Origin: a bacterium
GTDB lineage: Bacteria > Armatimonadota > Zipacnadia > Zipacnadales > UBA11051
Assembly (NCBI GenBank): GCA_021372615.1
Contig: JAJFUB010000013.1
Span: 123,614 to 187,613 of the forward strand
Direction of reading: 5' to 3'
DNA: 64,000 nucleotides
The notes under the pieces are model-generated. The model was not told the DNA's origin. It saw only the letters and a program-made list of their open reading frames with translations, and did not search any database. The translations under genes were made by a program, and so were the position numbers. Shown here piece by piece: positions 17,384 to 27,017 of the stretch; position 1 is the stretch's first letter; each line of letters begins with the position of its first letter.

Positions 17384-18870
17384 GCGCACAGACGATTGGT
17401 GGTTTCCAGGTGATCCGGGAGTTGGGTCGGGGGGGGATGGGGATCGTGTACGAAGCGGAGCAGGCGATGCCCCGGCGGCACGTGGCGCTCAAGGTGCTTC
17501 CACCCGAGTTCGCTCACTCCCCCGGGGTGGCGGCGCGTTTCGAGCAGGAAGCCAACCGCATGGCGCAGCTCGACGGACACCCCAATATTGCCACGGTCTA
17601 CGCCGCCGGGGAGGACAATGGGACTGCCTACTTCGCCATGCAGTTGCTGACTGGCGGGGATCTGGAGCAGCGCCTGGCCCGGCAGGGCCGGTTCGACCAG
17701 CGCGAGGCCGCCCAGATCATCGCCAAAGTCGCGGACGCCCTGGATCACGCCCACCGACAGGGCATCGTGCACCGCGATGTCAAGCCCGCGAACATCATGT
17801 TCAACGCCCAGGGGGAGCCGGTAGTGACGGACTTCGGCATCGCGCAGGCTGTCGATCAGGTGCGAATGACGATGACCGGCATGTCCGTGTGCACGCCGGA
17901 GTACGCTTCCCCCGAGCAGGTGAAGGGCAACCCGGTAGACGGGCGCTCGGACCTGTATTCGCTGGGCGTGGTGTTGTACCGTATGGTCACCGGGCGACCG
18001 CTGTTCGATTGCGGTAACCCAATGACCTGGGCGATGAAGCACATGACGGAGGCGCCTCAGCCCCCAGAGGCGTGGTACCCCGGCGTCAATCCTCAGTTGC
18101 GAAACGCCATCCTGAAGTGCCTGCAGAAGGAGCCGAGTGATCGCTTCGCCAATGGTCATGGCCTGGCGCAAGCGCTACGAGAGATCAGTTGGAGTGCGCC
18201 GGGGCCAACTGTGATCGTCGATTCACCAAAGCCACCACTTCCGCCCCCCGCAACGCCAAAGTGGCCGTACCTAGTGGGCAGTCTGGGCTTCGTCGCTCTG
18301 CTCGTGGGCGTCATCCTGGTGGTCGGTCATCCCAAGGCCACCATGCCTGCCCAGACATCATCGCAGCCGGCACCCGCAGCGACGACGGGAACACAACCCA
18401 TGATGCCTGCCTCACAACCGCCTCCCGCGCCGCCGCAGCCGATCACTCCTCCTCCCCAACCCGAAGTGCAGATCTCCGCAGGTGAGATCGCCCCGTCGCC
18501 GCCACCACCGGAACTGCCCGTGGAGGGGATCAAGAGCGCTATCACCACCTGGGAGAACGAGGAGATGAGCGGCACTGCCTCGAGCTACCTCGACTGCTAC
18601 GCGCGCAACGCACAGATATACTCAAACAAGCGGTGGTACACCTGGAGCCAGTACTTGGCAAACGAACGGGGTAAGGTAGGGCAGGGGGCGCGGGTCGGCC
18701 ACGGCGATGTCCGGCTCAAGTGGAAGAATGAGCCAGGGGGACCTGTAAGGGCTACTTTCGAGCGGTGGTACCAACGGGGCGGTGTGAGGCGCACTGGCGA
18801 ACAGACGCTCGACTTCGAGAACATCGGCGGGCAGTGGTTGATCGTGAAGGATGAGTTCCATCGGTACTGA
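17380..18870 (+). CDS. Ser/Thr protein kinase K3 with NTF2-like ectodomain
   Basis: It starts in an ATGA overlap with the preceding hydrolase. The 496-aa product has a kinase domain (1-270) nearly identical in sequence to that of K2 (GRGGMG, HRDVKPANIM, DFGIAQA, CTPEYASPEQ), a membrane helix (about 290-310), a Pro/Gln-rich linker (315-380) and an NTF2-like domain (about 385-495, from IKSAITTWENEE to GGQWLIVKDEF). The ectodomain type recurs in K2, K9 and the PP2C phosphatase. Its neighbours on both sides encode zinc hydrolases (M14 types). Confidence 0.95.
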   Translation: MSAQTIGGFQVIRELGRGGMGIVYEAEQAMPRRHVALKVLPPEFAHSPGVAARFEQEANRMAQLDGHPNIATVYAAGEDNGTAYFAMQLLTGGDLEQRLARQGRFDQREAAQIIAKVADALDHAHRQGIVHRDVKPANIMFNAQGEPVVTDFGIAQAVDQVRMTMTGMSVCTPEYASPEQVKGNPVDGRSDLYSLGVVLYRMVTGRPLFDCGNPMTWAMKHMTEAPQPPEAWYPGVNPQLRNAILKCLQKEPSDRFANGHGLAQALREISWSAPGPTVIVDSPKPPLPPPATPKWPYLVGSLGFVALLVGVILVVGHPKATMPAQTSSQPAPAATTGTQPMMPASQPPPAPPQPITPPPQPEVQISAGEIAPSPPPPELPVEGIKSAITTWENEEMSGTASSYLDCYARNAQIYSNKRWYTWSQYLANERGKVGQGARVGHGDVRLKWKNEPGGPVRATFERWYQRGGVRRTGEQTLDFENIGGQWLIVKDEFHRY

Positions 18871-18899
18871 CCATTCCGCAGTCGCCAAGAGGGCATGAC

Positions 18900-19850
18900 A
18901 TGGGCAATTCCGTCACCACGGCCGCGACGTCTCGCTGGAACATCGCCCTGATCGTTCTGACGATGGGGATCGGCGTAGAGCTCCTCCTGCTGGGGATGAA
19001 CCTTCTCCCGCGCCGCGGCCAGACGCCTCAAGTGGTCGCGCAGGCATCCGTTCCATCGCCTGCAGCGGCTCCTACATCGTCTCAGCCCGCTGCTCCCCCG
19101 CCGTCTGAGGTCGTCATACCGGGTTCCGAGGTCACGAGCACACCGCAGTCTGTTCCCGCCGCGGGACAGGTGGCCGCGTCCCCCCAACGATGGCCGGCAA
19201 AGCAGACTGTCGACCACTCCGTCCAAGGGAAGCCCATCATCGTGGTTCGCTTCGGCGACGGGCCCGACACAACGTTCATCCTTGGCGGGTTCCATGGCGA
19301 TGAGCCCGGCAGCACGAAGATCTGCCAGGAGTTGGTCCGCTGTCTGGAAACTCACCCGACGGAGTATGATGGGCGAACAGTCATCATTGTGCCAGCTGTC
19401 AACCCCGACGGTCTGGCCGCACACACGCGTGTGAATGCAAATGGTGTCGATATCAATCGCAACTGGGGGGAAGGCTGGAAGAAGGCCCGTAAGGGCGAGC
19501 TATCCCACGGCTCTGGTCCAATGTCCGAGCCGGAGGTCAAGACGGTTGACCGCCTGCTGCGCCGGTACCAGCCAGCCAAAGTGGTCAATCTTCACCAGGC
19601 CAAGCGAATGCTTAACCCGACCGGCGCCGGCGGGATTGCGTTGGCTCGCGAGATGGCGAAGTACAACGACCTGCGTGTTGACACTGACATCGGCTACGCA
19701 ACGCCAGGCGCCTTCGGCGACTACTGCGGCAAGAAGCTCGGGATCGCCATGGTGACCTATGAATTGCCCGGCGAAGCCAACCCGTGGTCGGGCGCCAAGG
19801 AAGCCCTGCTGGCGGCAATCAAGTTCAAAGTGCCGCCCAAGAACGGGTAG
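18900..19850 (+). CDS. Membrane-anchored MpaA-like M14 zinc carboxypeptidase
   Basis: A 316-aa protein preceded by AAGAGGG. It has an N-terminal membrane anchor (14-34), a Pro/Ser-rich linker (42-95) and an M14 domain (about 100-316). Active-site motifs are complete: FHGDEPG (His132, Glu135), NPDG with DINRNW (Arg187), NLHQ (His232) and TYELPG (Glu288). MpaA-type enzymes cleave the gamma-D-Glu-diaminopimelate bond of murein tripeptide; here the anchor places the enzyme outside, so a periplasmic wall substrate is more likely. The whole catalytic domain reappears, closely related, as the C-terminus of kinase K4 encoded 18 bp downstream. Confidence 0.9.
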   Translation: MGNSVTTAATSRWNIALIVLTMGIGVELLLLGMNLLPRRGQTPQVVAQASVPSPAAAPTSSQPAAPPPSEVVIPGSEVTSTPQSVPAAGQVAASPQRWPAKQTVDHSVQGKPIIVVRFGDGPDTTFILGGFHGDEPGSTKICQELVRCLETHPTEYDGRTVIIVPAVNPDGLAAHTRVNANGVDINRNWGEGWKKARKGELSHGSGPMSEPEVKTVDRLLRRYQPAKVVNLHQAKRMLNPTGAGGIALAREMAKYNDLRVDTDIGYATPGAFGDYCGKKLGIAMVTYELPGEANPWSGAKEALLAAIKFKVPPKNG

Positions 19851-19868
19851 CCAGGGACAGGAACACCA

Positions 19869-21620
19869 ATGGTCGGACAGAGCATCGGCGGTTTCGAGAT
19901 CCTCCGCGAGATCGGGCGCGGCGGCATGGGTGTGGTCTACGAGGCCCGGCAGGCATCGCCTCGCCGGCACGTAGCCCTCAAAGTGCTGCCGCCGGAACTC
20001 GCGCATGTCCCCCAGGTGGCAGCCCGGTTCGCTGACGAAGCGAACCGCATGGCGATGCTGGAAGGGCACCCAAACATCGCTGCCGTGTATGCGGCTGGCG
20101 AGGCGGATGGTGTCCCCTACTTCGCCATGCGCCTACTGTCGGGTGCCGACTTGGAGAGCCGACTGGCAGCTGACAGGAGGCTGCCGCTGGACGAAGCCGC
20201 GGAGATCGCAGCGCAGGTCGCGGAGGCCCTGGACTACGCGCACCGCAGAGGGATCGTCCACCGTGACATCAAGCCAGCGAACATCATGTTTGATGATGAG
20301 GGCCGACCGCTAGTGACCGACTTCGGCATAGCGAAGGCGGCGGACGAGTACCGGCTGACACAGACGGGCACGACCATCGGGACGCCAGAATACGCATCGC
20401 CCGAGCAGATCAGGGGAGATGATCTCGACGGCCGATCAGACCTGTACTCTCTGGGGGTTGTTCTGTACCGGATGGTCTGCGGCCAACTGCCTTTCACCGC
20501 ACCGACGCCGATGGCACACGCCATCAAGCACATCAATGAGGCGCCCCCTCCCCCAGGTGTGATCGTCCAGGGCGTGCCGCCGCCGCTGGAACATGTGATC
20601 TTGCGGTGTCTGGCGAAGCGGCCGGAGGACCGCTTCGCCAGTGGCAAGGACTTGGCCGCAGCTTTGCGGAGCCTACGACTGCCGCACACCAAGTGCGGTT
20701 CAGCTCCCGCACCGGCGCAGACAGTTGTGGTTGCGGAACCCGCGTCTGCAGTTCCGGTCCACCGGCGAGGGAGGGCGGGAGGTCCAGCCCTGGTAGGGCT
20801 GGCGTTGCTCGGAGCCATCGCGCTGATAGTAGGGACTGTCATGGTGTTACGCACAGCCCGCAGCGGCACATCGCCAGATTCGGCTGAGGGTTCTCTACAG
20901 ACGGCAGTCAACGTGGGCCAGGCAACTGGCACGTCCCAAGTTCCGTTGTCTCCCCAACGTTGGCCGGTCAAGTGGGCGGTTGGTTACTCCGTGAGAGGAA
21001 GGGTCATCACCGCGTTTCGCTTCGGTGATGGCCCCGACATTACGTGCGTGCTCGGGGCCTTCCACGGAGATGAGCCCGGTGGCCACGCGGTCTGTATGGA
21101 ACTGGTGCGCCAGTTGGAGGCGGATCCGGCAGCATACTCCGGGCGCACGGTGGTCATTGTCCCGGCCTGCAATCCAGATGGTCTGGACGCTCGCACACGG
21201 GCGAACGCCAACGGGGTCGACATCAATCGCAACTGGTCGGTAGGATGGGCCAAGGCGGGTAGCGGGGAACTGTCGCATGGTTCGGCGCCGATGTCCGAAC
21301 CGGAGGTACAGGCCATTGCGGCCTTGCTGGCCAAGTACCCACCCCACAAAGTCATCAACCTCCACCAGGCCAAGCGGATGCTGAACCCGACCGGCGCCGA
21401 TGGGATCGCGTTGGCCCGCGAGATGGCGAAGTACAACGGCCTGCGCGCAAACGCTGATATTGGTTACGCCACGCCCGGCAGTTTCGGCGACTACTGCGGG
21501 AGGAAGCTCGGCCTGGCCATGGTGACCTACGAACTTCCAGGCGGAGCCAACCCTTGGTCGGGGGCCAAGGGATCTCTGCTGGCAGCAATCCGGTTCAAGC
21601 TACCTCCAAGGAAGACGTAG
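19869..21620 (+). CDS. Ser/Thr kinase K4 fused to an extracytoplasmic M14 carboxypeptidase
   Basis: A 583-aa single reading frame. Residues 1-272 are a Hanks kinase (GRGGMG, VALK Lys38, HRDIKPANIM, DFGIAKA, GTPEYASPEQ). A membrane helix lies at about 313-335. Residues 365-583 are an M14 domain with all active-site residues: FHGDEPG (about 400-403), DINRNW (about 455), NLHQ (about 500) and TYELPG (about 556). The peptidase is a close homologue of the stand-alone enzyme at 18900-19850, including the SPQRWP and RFGDGPD segments before it. Kinase inside and enzyme outside would make a transmembrane kinase-hydrolase receptor. No frameshift or stop separates the halves. Confidence 0.95.
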   Translation: MVGQSIGGFEILREIGRGGMGVVYEARQASPRRHVALKVLPPELAHVPQVAARFADEANRMAMLEGHPNIAAVYAAGEADGVPYFAMRLLSGADLESRLAADRRLPLDEAAEIAAQVAEALDYAHRRGIVHRDIKPANIMFDDEGRPLVTDFGIAKAADEYRLTQTGTTIGTPEYASPEQIRGDDLDGRSDLYSLGVVLYRMVCGQLPFTAPTPMAHAIKHINEAPPPPGVIVQGVPPPLEHVILRCLAKRPEDRFASGKDLAAALRSLRLPHTKCGSAPAPAQTVVVAEPASAVPVHRRGRAGGPALVGLALLGAIALIVGTVMVLRTARSGTSPDSAEGSLQTAVNVGQATGTSQVPLSPQRWPVKWAVGYSVRGRVITAFRFGDGPDITCVLGAFHGDEPGGHAVCMELVRQLEADPAAYSGRTVVIVPACNPDGLDARTRANANGVDINRNWSVGWAKAGSGELSHGSAPMSEPEVQAIAALLAKYPPHKVINLHQAKRMLNPTGADGIALAREMAKYNGLRANADIGYATPGSFGDYCGRKLGLAMVTYELPGGANPWSGAKGSLLAAIRFKLPPRKT

Positions 21621-21638
21621 TCGCGGACGGGGAGCCCG

Positions 21639-23195
21639 ATGACTGGACAGACGATCGGTGGTTTCGAGATCATCCGTGAGATAGGGCGGGGCGGCATGGG
21701 CGTCGTCTATGAGGCCCGACAGGCGTCCCCGCGTCGGCAAGTCGCGCTCAAGGTGCTGCCACCGGAACTCGCACACGTCCCCCAGGTGACGGCCCGCTTC
21801 GCCGACGAAGCTAACCGCATGGCGATGCTGGAGGGCCACCCCAACATTGTCACTGTCTATGCTGCCGGAGAGGACCGTGGCGTCCCCTACTTCGCCATGC
21901 AGTTGTTGCCGGGAGCGGACCTGGAGCAGCACCTGCGACGGGAGGGGCGACTGTGCCTGGACCAAGCGGCGGAGATCGTGGCGCAGGTCGCCCAAGCGCT
22001 GGACTTCGCTCACCAGCGCGGAGTTGTCCACCGAGACATCAAGCCTGCCAACATAATGTTCGACAGCCAAGGCCGGCCACTGGTGACCGACTTCGGGATC
22101 GCCAAGGCACGGGAGGACTATCGCCTAACGCAGACCGGGATGACCATCGGCACGCCCGAGTATGCTTCTCCTGAACAGATAAAGGGCGATCCTCTTGACG
22201 GGCGCTCAGACTTGTACTCCTTGGCGGTGGTTCTCTACCGGGCGGTCTGTGGGCAACTGCCATTCGCCGCCACAACGCCGATGGCCTATGCCGTCAAGCA
22301 TGTGAGCGAGCAGCCGCTGCCTCCGAGTTCTGTGGTCGGTGACATTCCCCAGGCCCTTGAGCAGGTAATCATGCGCTGCTTGGCCAAAGAGCCGCATGAG
22401 CGCTTCAGCAACGGCCACGAACTGGCCATGGCACTTCGGAGCCTCAGACTTCCGCACGTGAAGTGTGGCGCGGCGCCGCTTCCTGGCACCACCTATGTTA
22501 CTCCTCGACCGTTGCCGCCGCAGCCGGTCGTGCCAGTACCCTCGCGGATGAGCGGAGCTGTGATCGCGCTCGTGGTGATTGGCGCTCTCGTTCTTCTTGC
22601 CGGGATTGCCATCATTGCCACCAGCCAGAGCAGTTCACCGTCTGCGGACCTTCAGCGGGACACAGGCACCGCGGCAATGCAGCCGAGCATGCCGCCACCT
22701 CCGTCGGCCGTTGCCTCCCCATCTCCAGACAATGCGCCGCGTCCACCTTCCCCGGACGTCGAGGCATCCGCTGGTGATCATGCGCCAGTATCTCATCCAC
22801 CCCCCTCGTTTCCGGTGAATGCGGCGACGCCGTCGCACGAACAGACGTCCTCATCTGCCCCTGAGAGCCCCGGCGATGTGGTCAGATCCTACTTCGCCGC
22901 CATGAATGAAATGCGCTACAGAGACGCCTACAACCACTTCAGCGAATCGAGGAAGACGGAACTCCCATATGAGGAGTTTCGTGAACAATACTGTGACGCC
23001 GACATCCAGATCAGCGACCTACAGTGCGCTGATGAACAGACTATCAACAACAGGAATTTCGAGGTCCCGGTAACCTTCGTGGAAGTAAAGCGCAGGGGCG
23101 AGGCGAGTGTCCGGAAGCGCGGCATTGTGCTTGTGACTCAGGAACGTTGGGATTCCGGGTTCAGTATTCGCAACTTGGACATCGCGTCTGACTGA
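21639..23195 (+). CDS. Ser/Thr protein kinase K5 with small NTF2-like ectodomain
   Basis: A 518-aa protein. The kinase domain (1-272) has GRGGMG, Lys38, HRDIKPANIM, DFGIAKA and GTPEYASPEQ. A membrane helix (about 306-327, AVIALVVIGALVLLAGIAII) follows, then a Pro/Ser-rich linker (330-408) and a C-terminal alpha+beta domain (about 410-515, from GDVVRSYFAAMNEMRYRDAYNHF) resembling DUF4878/NTF2-like lipoprotein domains. Kinase, linker start and helix are almost the same as in K6, while the ectodomains are unrelated, which points to recent duplication with domain exchange. It begins 18 bp after K4. Confidence 0.94.
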   Translation: MTGQTIGGFEIIREIGRGGMGVVYEARQASPRRQVALKVLPPELAHVPQVTARFADEANRMAMLEGHPNIVTVYAAGEDRGVPYFAMQLLPGADLEQHLRREGRLCLDQAAEIVAQVAQALDFAHQRGVVHRDIKPANIMFDSQGRPLVTDFGIAKAREDYRLTQTGMTIGTPEYASPEQIKGDPLDGRSDLYSLAVVLYRAVCGQLPFAATTPMAYAVKHVSEQPLPPSSVVGDIPQALEQVIMRCLAKEPHERFSNGHELAMALRSLRLPHVKCGAAPLPGTTYVTPRPLPPQPVVPVPSRMSGAVIALVVIGALVLLAGIAIIATSQSSSPSADLQRDTGTAAMQPSMPPPPSAVASPSPDNAPRPPSPDVEASAGDHAPVSHPPPSFPVNAATPSHEQTSSSAPESPGDVVRSYFAAMNEMRYRDAYNHFSESRKTELPYEEFREQYCDADIQISDLQCADEQTINNRNFEVPVTFVEVKRRGEASVRKRGIVLVTQERWDSGFSIRNLDIASD

Positions 23196-23352
23196 CCAAT
23201 GACAGCGGGGGTACCCCCAAGGCAAGTGCACAGGGTCCGTCGCGTGCGACCGCAGCGTTAGTGCCGTCCCATGTGGAGGGCGGCCATGCCCGCCATGGCC
23301 GTGCGCTGGCAAAGCCTGGATGACAGCATCTTGACGGCCTGAGGAACCAGAG

Positions 23353-24978
23353 ATGACCGGGCAAAGCATCGGTGGCTTCGAGATTGTCCGTGAGATCGGG
23401 CGGGGGGGCATGGGCGTCGTTTACGAGGCTCGACAGACGTCCCCTCGTCGGAACGTCGCACTCAAGGTACTGCCTCCGGAACTCGCGCACGTCCCCCAGG
23501 TGGCAGCCCGCTTCGCCGATGAAGCCAACCGCGTGGCGGTGCTGGAAGGACACCCGAGCATTGTCACTGTCTATGCTGCCGGGGAGGACAAAGGCATCCC
23601 GTACTTCGCCATGCAGTTACTTCCGGGGGCGGACCTGGAACAGCACCTGCGGCGGGAGGGGCGGCTATGCCTGGATCAGGCGGCGGAGATCGTGGCGCAG
23701 GTCGCCGAAGCGTTGGACTTCGCCCACCAGCGTGGAGTGGTCCACCGAGACGTCAAACCCGCCAACATCATGTTCGACAGTCAGGGCCGTCCCCTAGTAA
23801 CCGACTTTGGGATCGCCAAGGCGCGGGAGGAGTACCGCCTTACACAGACGGGGATGACCATTGGGACGCCGGAGTATGCCTCGCCTGAGCAGATCAAGGG
23901 CAACCCTCTCGACGGACGCTCCGACCTGTACTCCCTGGGGGTGGTCCTGTACCAGGCAGTCTGTGGTCAGATGCCCTTCACAGCCACAACACCCATGGCC
24001 TATGCGGTCAAGCACGTGAGTGAGCCACCACTTCCGCCCAGCTCGGCGGTCGGCGACATTCCGCCGGCTCTTGAGCAAGTGATAATGCGCTGCTTGGCCA
24101 AGGAGCCGCACGAGCGCTTCAGCAGCGGCCGCGAGCTGGCGGCGGTACTGCGAGGTCTGAGGCTGCCGCATGTGAAGTGCGGCGCGGCGCCACTTCCTGG
24201 CACCACGTATGTGACTCCTCGACCGTTGCCGCCACAGTCGGTCGGACCATCGCCCTCGCGGATGAGCGGCGCTGTGATCGCTCTCGTGGTGATTGGCGCT
24301 CTAGCTCTTCTGGCCGGGATCGCCATGATCGCCATTACCCAGAACGCCCCGCCACCGTCTGACACGCAGCCGGACACGGGGGCAGTCGCTATGCAGAGCA
24401 CCCCTCCACCTCCTCCACCGCCGCCGGTGTACACACCCGTCCCAGACAGTCCACCTGCCCCACCGGTTGAGGTGGAGGTACCCGGCAACGCCGAACAGTC
24501 GCCGCCACCGCCTCCACCACCACCTCCGGGCGATGGCGACGGCGCTGCTCTCGAGAGGTACTATGGGGACGGCTTCTCCATCCTCAAGCCCAGTGGCTGG
24601 ACTGACAGCACGAGCCGCACTGGAGGTCAAGGCGTGACCGAACTCCAGGGCTCCAGCGATCAGGTCCGCGTCAAGGTTGACTGGCAGAGCTGGCGGGACA
24701 GCGACATCGGTGCGTACCCTCGCTCTCAGGACGCGAAGTGGCGGCAGGGCAGCAAGTTCTACGAGTGCATCTCGATGGAACCATCGACTCTGGGTGGCAA
24801 CGAAGCTCTCCGCTGGGAGTTCCTGCGCGATGTCGACGGTGTGAGGATGCACACGATTGATGTCTTCGCCAACTGCGGCAGTCGTGGGTATGCCGTCTGG
24901 TGTCGTGCCCCCGCCGATGAATGGGATCAGTGGGGTGGGACGTTCGAGCAGATCATCAACAGCTTCCGGCCTGACTGA
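23353..24978 (+). CDS. Ser/Thr protein kinase K6 with PsbP/LpqN-like ectodomain
   Basis: A 541-aa protein. The kinase domain (1-272) is close to that of K5, with complete catalytic motifs. A membrane helix (about 306-327) precedes a linker with long proline runs (345-395). The C-terminal domain (about 400-540, GDGFSILKPSGW ... EQIINSFRP) matches the pattern of PsbP/LpqN/Mog1-like lipoprotein domains, where a F-S-I-x-x-P-x-G-W strand opens and an F-E-x-I-x-x-S-F helix closes the fold. The 157-bp gap after K5 (23196-23352) is the longest between kinases K2-K6 and may hold a promoter, although none was identified. Confidence 0.93.
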   Translation: MTGQSIGGFEIVREIGRGGMGVVYEARQTSPRRNVALKVLPPELAHVPQVAARFADEANRVAVLEGHPSIVTVYAAGEDKGIPYFAMQLLPGADLEQHLRREGRLCLDQAAEIVAQVAEALDFAHQRGVVHRDVKPANIMFDSQGRPLVTDFGIAKAREEYRLTQTGMTIGTPEYASPEQIKGNPLDGRSDLYSLGVVLYQAVCGQMPFTATTPMAYAVKHVSEPPLPPSSAVGDIPPALEQVIMRCLAKEPHERFSSGRELAAVLRGLRLPHVKCGAAPLPGTTYVTPRPLPPQSVGPSPSRMSGAVIALVVIGALALLAGIAMIAITQNAPPPSDTQPDTGAVAMQSTPPPPPPPPVYTPVPDSPPAPPVEVEVPGNAEQSPPPPPPPPPGDGDGAALERYYGDGFSILKPSGWTDSTSRTGGQGVTELQGSSDQVRVKVDWQSWRDSDIGAYPRSQDAKWRQGSKFYECISMEPSTLGGNEALRWEFLRDVDGVRMHTIDVFANCGSRGYAVWCRAPADEWDQWGGTFEQIINSFRPD

Positions 24979-25000
24979 TGGCTGACTGAAGGGGGCATGT

Positions 25001-26911
25001 GTGGTGAGTAGTCGCCGTCGTCGTGTGCTGTTTGGTTGTCTGATTGCAGCAGCAATCGCCCTGGCCATCGCGCCGCGGCTGTCCTTCGGGGGGCGCACAC
25101 TGCTGCATCGCGCCGTGCTGCTGAACCGGTATGGCGCGGCTGCTGTCCTGCTGACGCTGGGCGCCGACGCCAATCGAGTGGACAGGCGCTCCGGACAGCC
25201 CCCACTACACACGACCGTCTCTGGACACGACCGGGCGCCGATGGTGCGGCTGCTGCTTCGGCACCATGCGCGGCCCAATGAGCGCGACGAGAGGGGAGAG
25301 ACTGCCATTGATCTGGCTCTCTTGGCCGGGTTCCCGGATCCGATCAGGGCGCTTCTGGAAGGAGGAGCCGATCCCAACGCCACCAACGCCGCCGGTGAGA
25401 CCGCGCTGCACGTAGCAGCCCGTGGGCGGCCGGAGTGGCTTGACATACTCGTACAGCGTGGTGCCCAGGTTGATCAGGCTGATCTTGCCGGCCAGACCCC
25501 GCTCATGGCGGCTGCCGGAGCTGGAAGCGCCGACGCAGTCACTGCCCTGCTGTCGTGTCGGGCTAACCCCAATGCGAAGAACAGCAACGGCCAGACACCG
25601 CTCATGCTGGCCAGCCAGCCACAGGAGGGGAGTGCGGCGGTTGCCGCGCTGCTCAAGGGTGGCGCGAAGGTCAAGACGCGGGACGGTGCGGGCAAGACCG
25701 CGCTTCACTACGCGGCTGCCGGTGCCTCGAAGGAGACACTCACTCTTCTGTGTGACGCGGGCGCAGACCTGTCCGCTAAGGATGCCGCCGGCATGGAGCC
25801 TTGCGGGGCTGCTGAAGAGGCGGGGAATGAGACGAACCAGAGGTTCTTGATCGCCAGGCTTCGGGCCTGCCGCACCATCTTTCAGGCTGTTAGAGAAGGC
25901 GACCTGCGCCTGGTACAGCAACGCCTCGATGAAGGCGTTGATCCCAACAAGAGAGATGCTAAGGGCAGCACTCCACTGAGCTATGCGCTTTGGCGGCCAG
26001 AGATCGCGGCTCTCCTGATCAAGCGCGGAGCCCGGCCTAGCTCTCTACATGAAGCGGCCGCGGCGGGAAACCTGGCGGCAGTGAGGCACCTCGTGGCAAG
26101 AGGTGCGAGTGTCAACGAAGCGTTAGATGAGCACTACCCGTTGTACTATGCAGCCTCGTCCGGGGACCTCGACTCTGTGAAGTACTTGGTCGGTCAAGGG
26201 GCGAAGATCAACGCGGTGAACGGCAGCGCATGCGACGAGGCAAACGCGCTGGATGCAGCAGGTGCGCACTTCCCTGTACTGAAGTGGCTGCTGGACCACG
26301 GCGCGAAAGCCGGCCCTTTCGGTTACCCACTCATAGGAGCGGTCCGCAGACGCGATGAAGCAGCCGTTCGCTACTTGGTTGCACACGGGGCCAATGTCAA
26401 CATGCATCAGGACATATCGGGGGACACGCCACTGAAAGCTGCGGCATCGGGTGGCAACCTGAGGATGTGTAGGTTGCTGGTCAGCCTCGGCGCGAAGATC
26501 AACGACATTGATCCTCATTCCGGTCGTGACGAAGATCCTGTACTGAGCTACGCCGTTGCCAACCTGGCTGTACTCAAGTGGCTTGTGGAGCATGGGGCAA
26601 ACGCTAACCCGAAGGGCGGCGCCCCCTTGTTCGCCGCTGTGAGCGGGAGCCGTGATAGCGCTGTGAGATACCTCGTTGCTCACGGAGCTAAGCTCAATCA
26701 GCACAAGGATTTCGGGTACAGCTCCGAAGTCTCTGACGACACACCACTGAAGGTCGCAGTCGACAAGGGAGACCTCCAGATGTGCAAGCTACTCTTGGAC
26801 TTGGGCGCAGACGTCAATTACGCGCCGAATGGGGAGACGGCCCTCTGGTGGGCGCAGAGGGACGGGTACGACGACATCGCGAGCCTCTTGCGAAAGCAAG
26901 GGGCCAAATGA
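25001..26911 (+). CDS. Membrane-anchored ankyrin-repeat protein
   Basis: A 636-aa protein starting at GTG 25001, 22 bp after K6. An Arg-rich start (VVSSRRRR) and a hydrophobic segment (9-24) form an uncleaved anchor or signal. The remainder is about fifteen to seventeen ankyrin repeats (for example GETALHVAARG, GQTPLMLASQ, DTPLKAAASGGNLRMCRLL), interrupted near residues 265-305 by a degenerate linker. By the positive-inside rule the repeats should lie outside the membrane. It has no catalytic motif. Its position between K6 and K7 suggests a binding partner for the signalling array. Confidence 0.9.
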   Translation: MVSSRRRRVLFGCLIAAAIALAIAPRLSFGGRTLLHRAVLLNRYGAAAVLLTLGADANRVDRRSGQPPLHTTVSGHDRAPMVRLLLRHHARPNERDERGETAIDLALLAGFPDPIRALLEGGADPNATNAAGETALHVAARGRPEWLDILVQRGAQVDQADLAGQTPLMAAAGAGSADAVTALLSCRANPNAKNSNGQTPLMLASQPQEGSAAVAALLKGGAKVKTRDGAGKTALHYAAAGASKETLTLLCDAGADLSAKDAAGMEPCGAAEEAGNETNQRFLIARLRACRTIFQAVREGDLRLVQQRLDEGVDPNKRDAKGSTPLSYALWRPEIAALLIKRGARPSSLHEAAAAGNLAAVRHLVARGASVNEALDEHYPLYYAASSGDLDSVKYLVGQGAKINAVNGSACDEANALDAAGAHFPVLKWLLDHGAKAGPFGYPLIGAVRRRDEAAVRYLVAHGANVNMHQDISGDTPLKAAASGGNLRMCRLLVSLGAKINDIDPHSGRDEDPVLSYAVANLAVLKWLVEHGANANPKGGAPLFAAVSGSRDSAVRYLVAHGAKLNQHKDFGYSSEVSDDTPLKVAVDKGDLQMCKLLLDLGADVNYAPNGETALWWAQRDGYDDIASLLRKQGAK

Positions 26912-27017
26912 AGTTACGATGGGTTGGCATTCCCTACGCCAGGACTGGGGTTCGGCGATCTCGCTCTCAGTCCCTATCGATGCCGGAGTTGTGGCGTTAA
27001 CCGCCCTGGGGTGCGAA

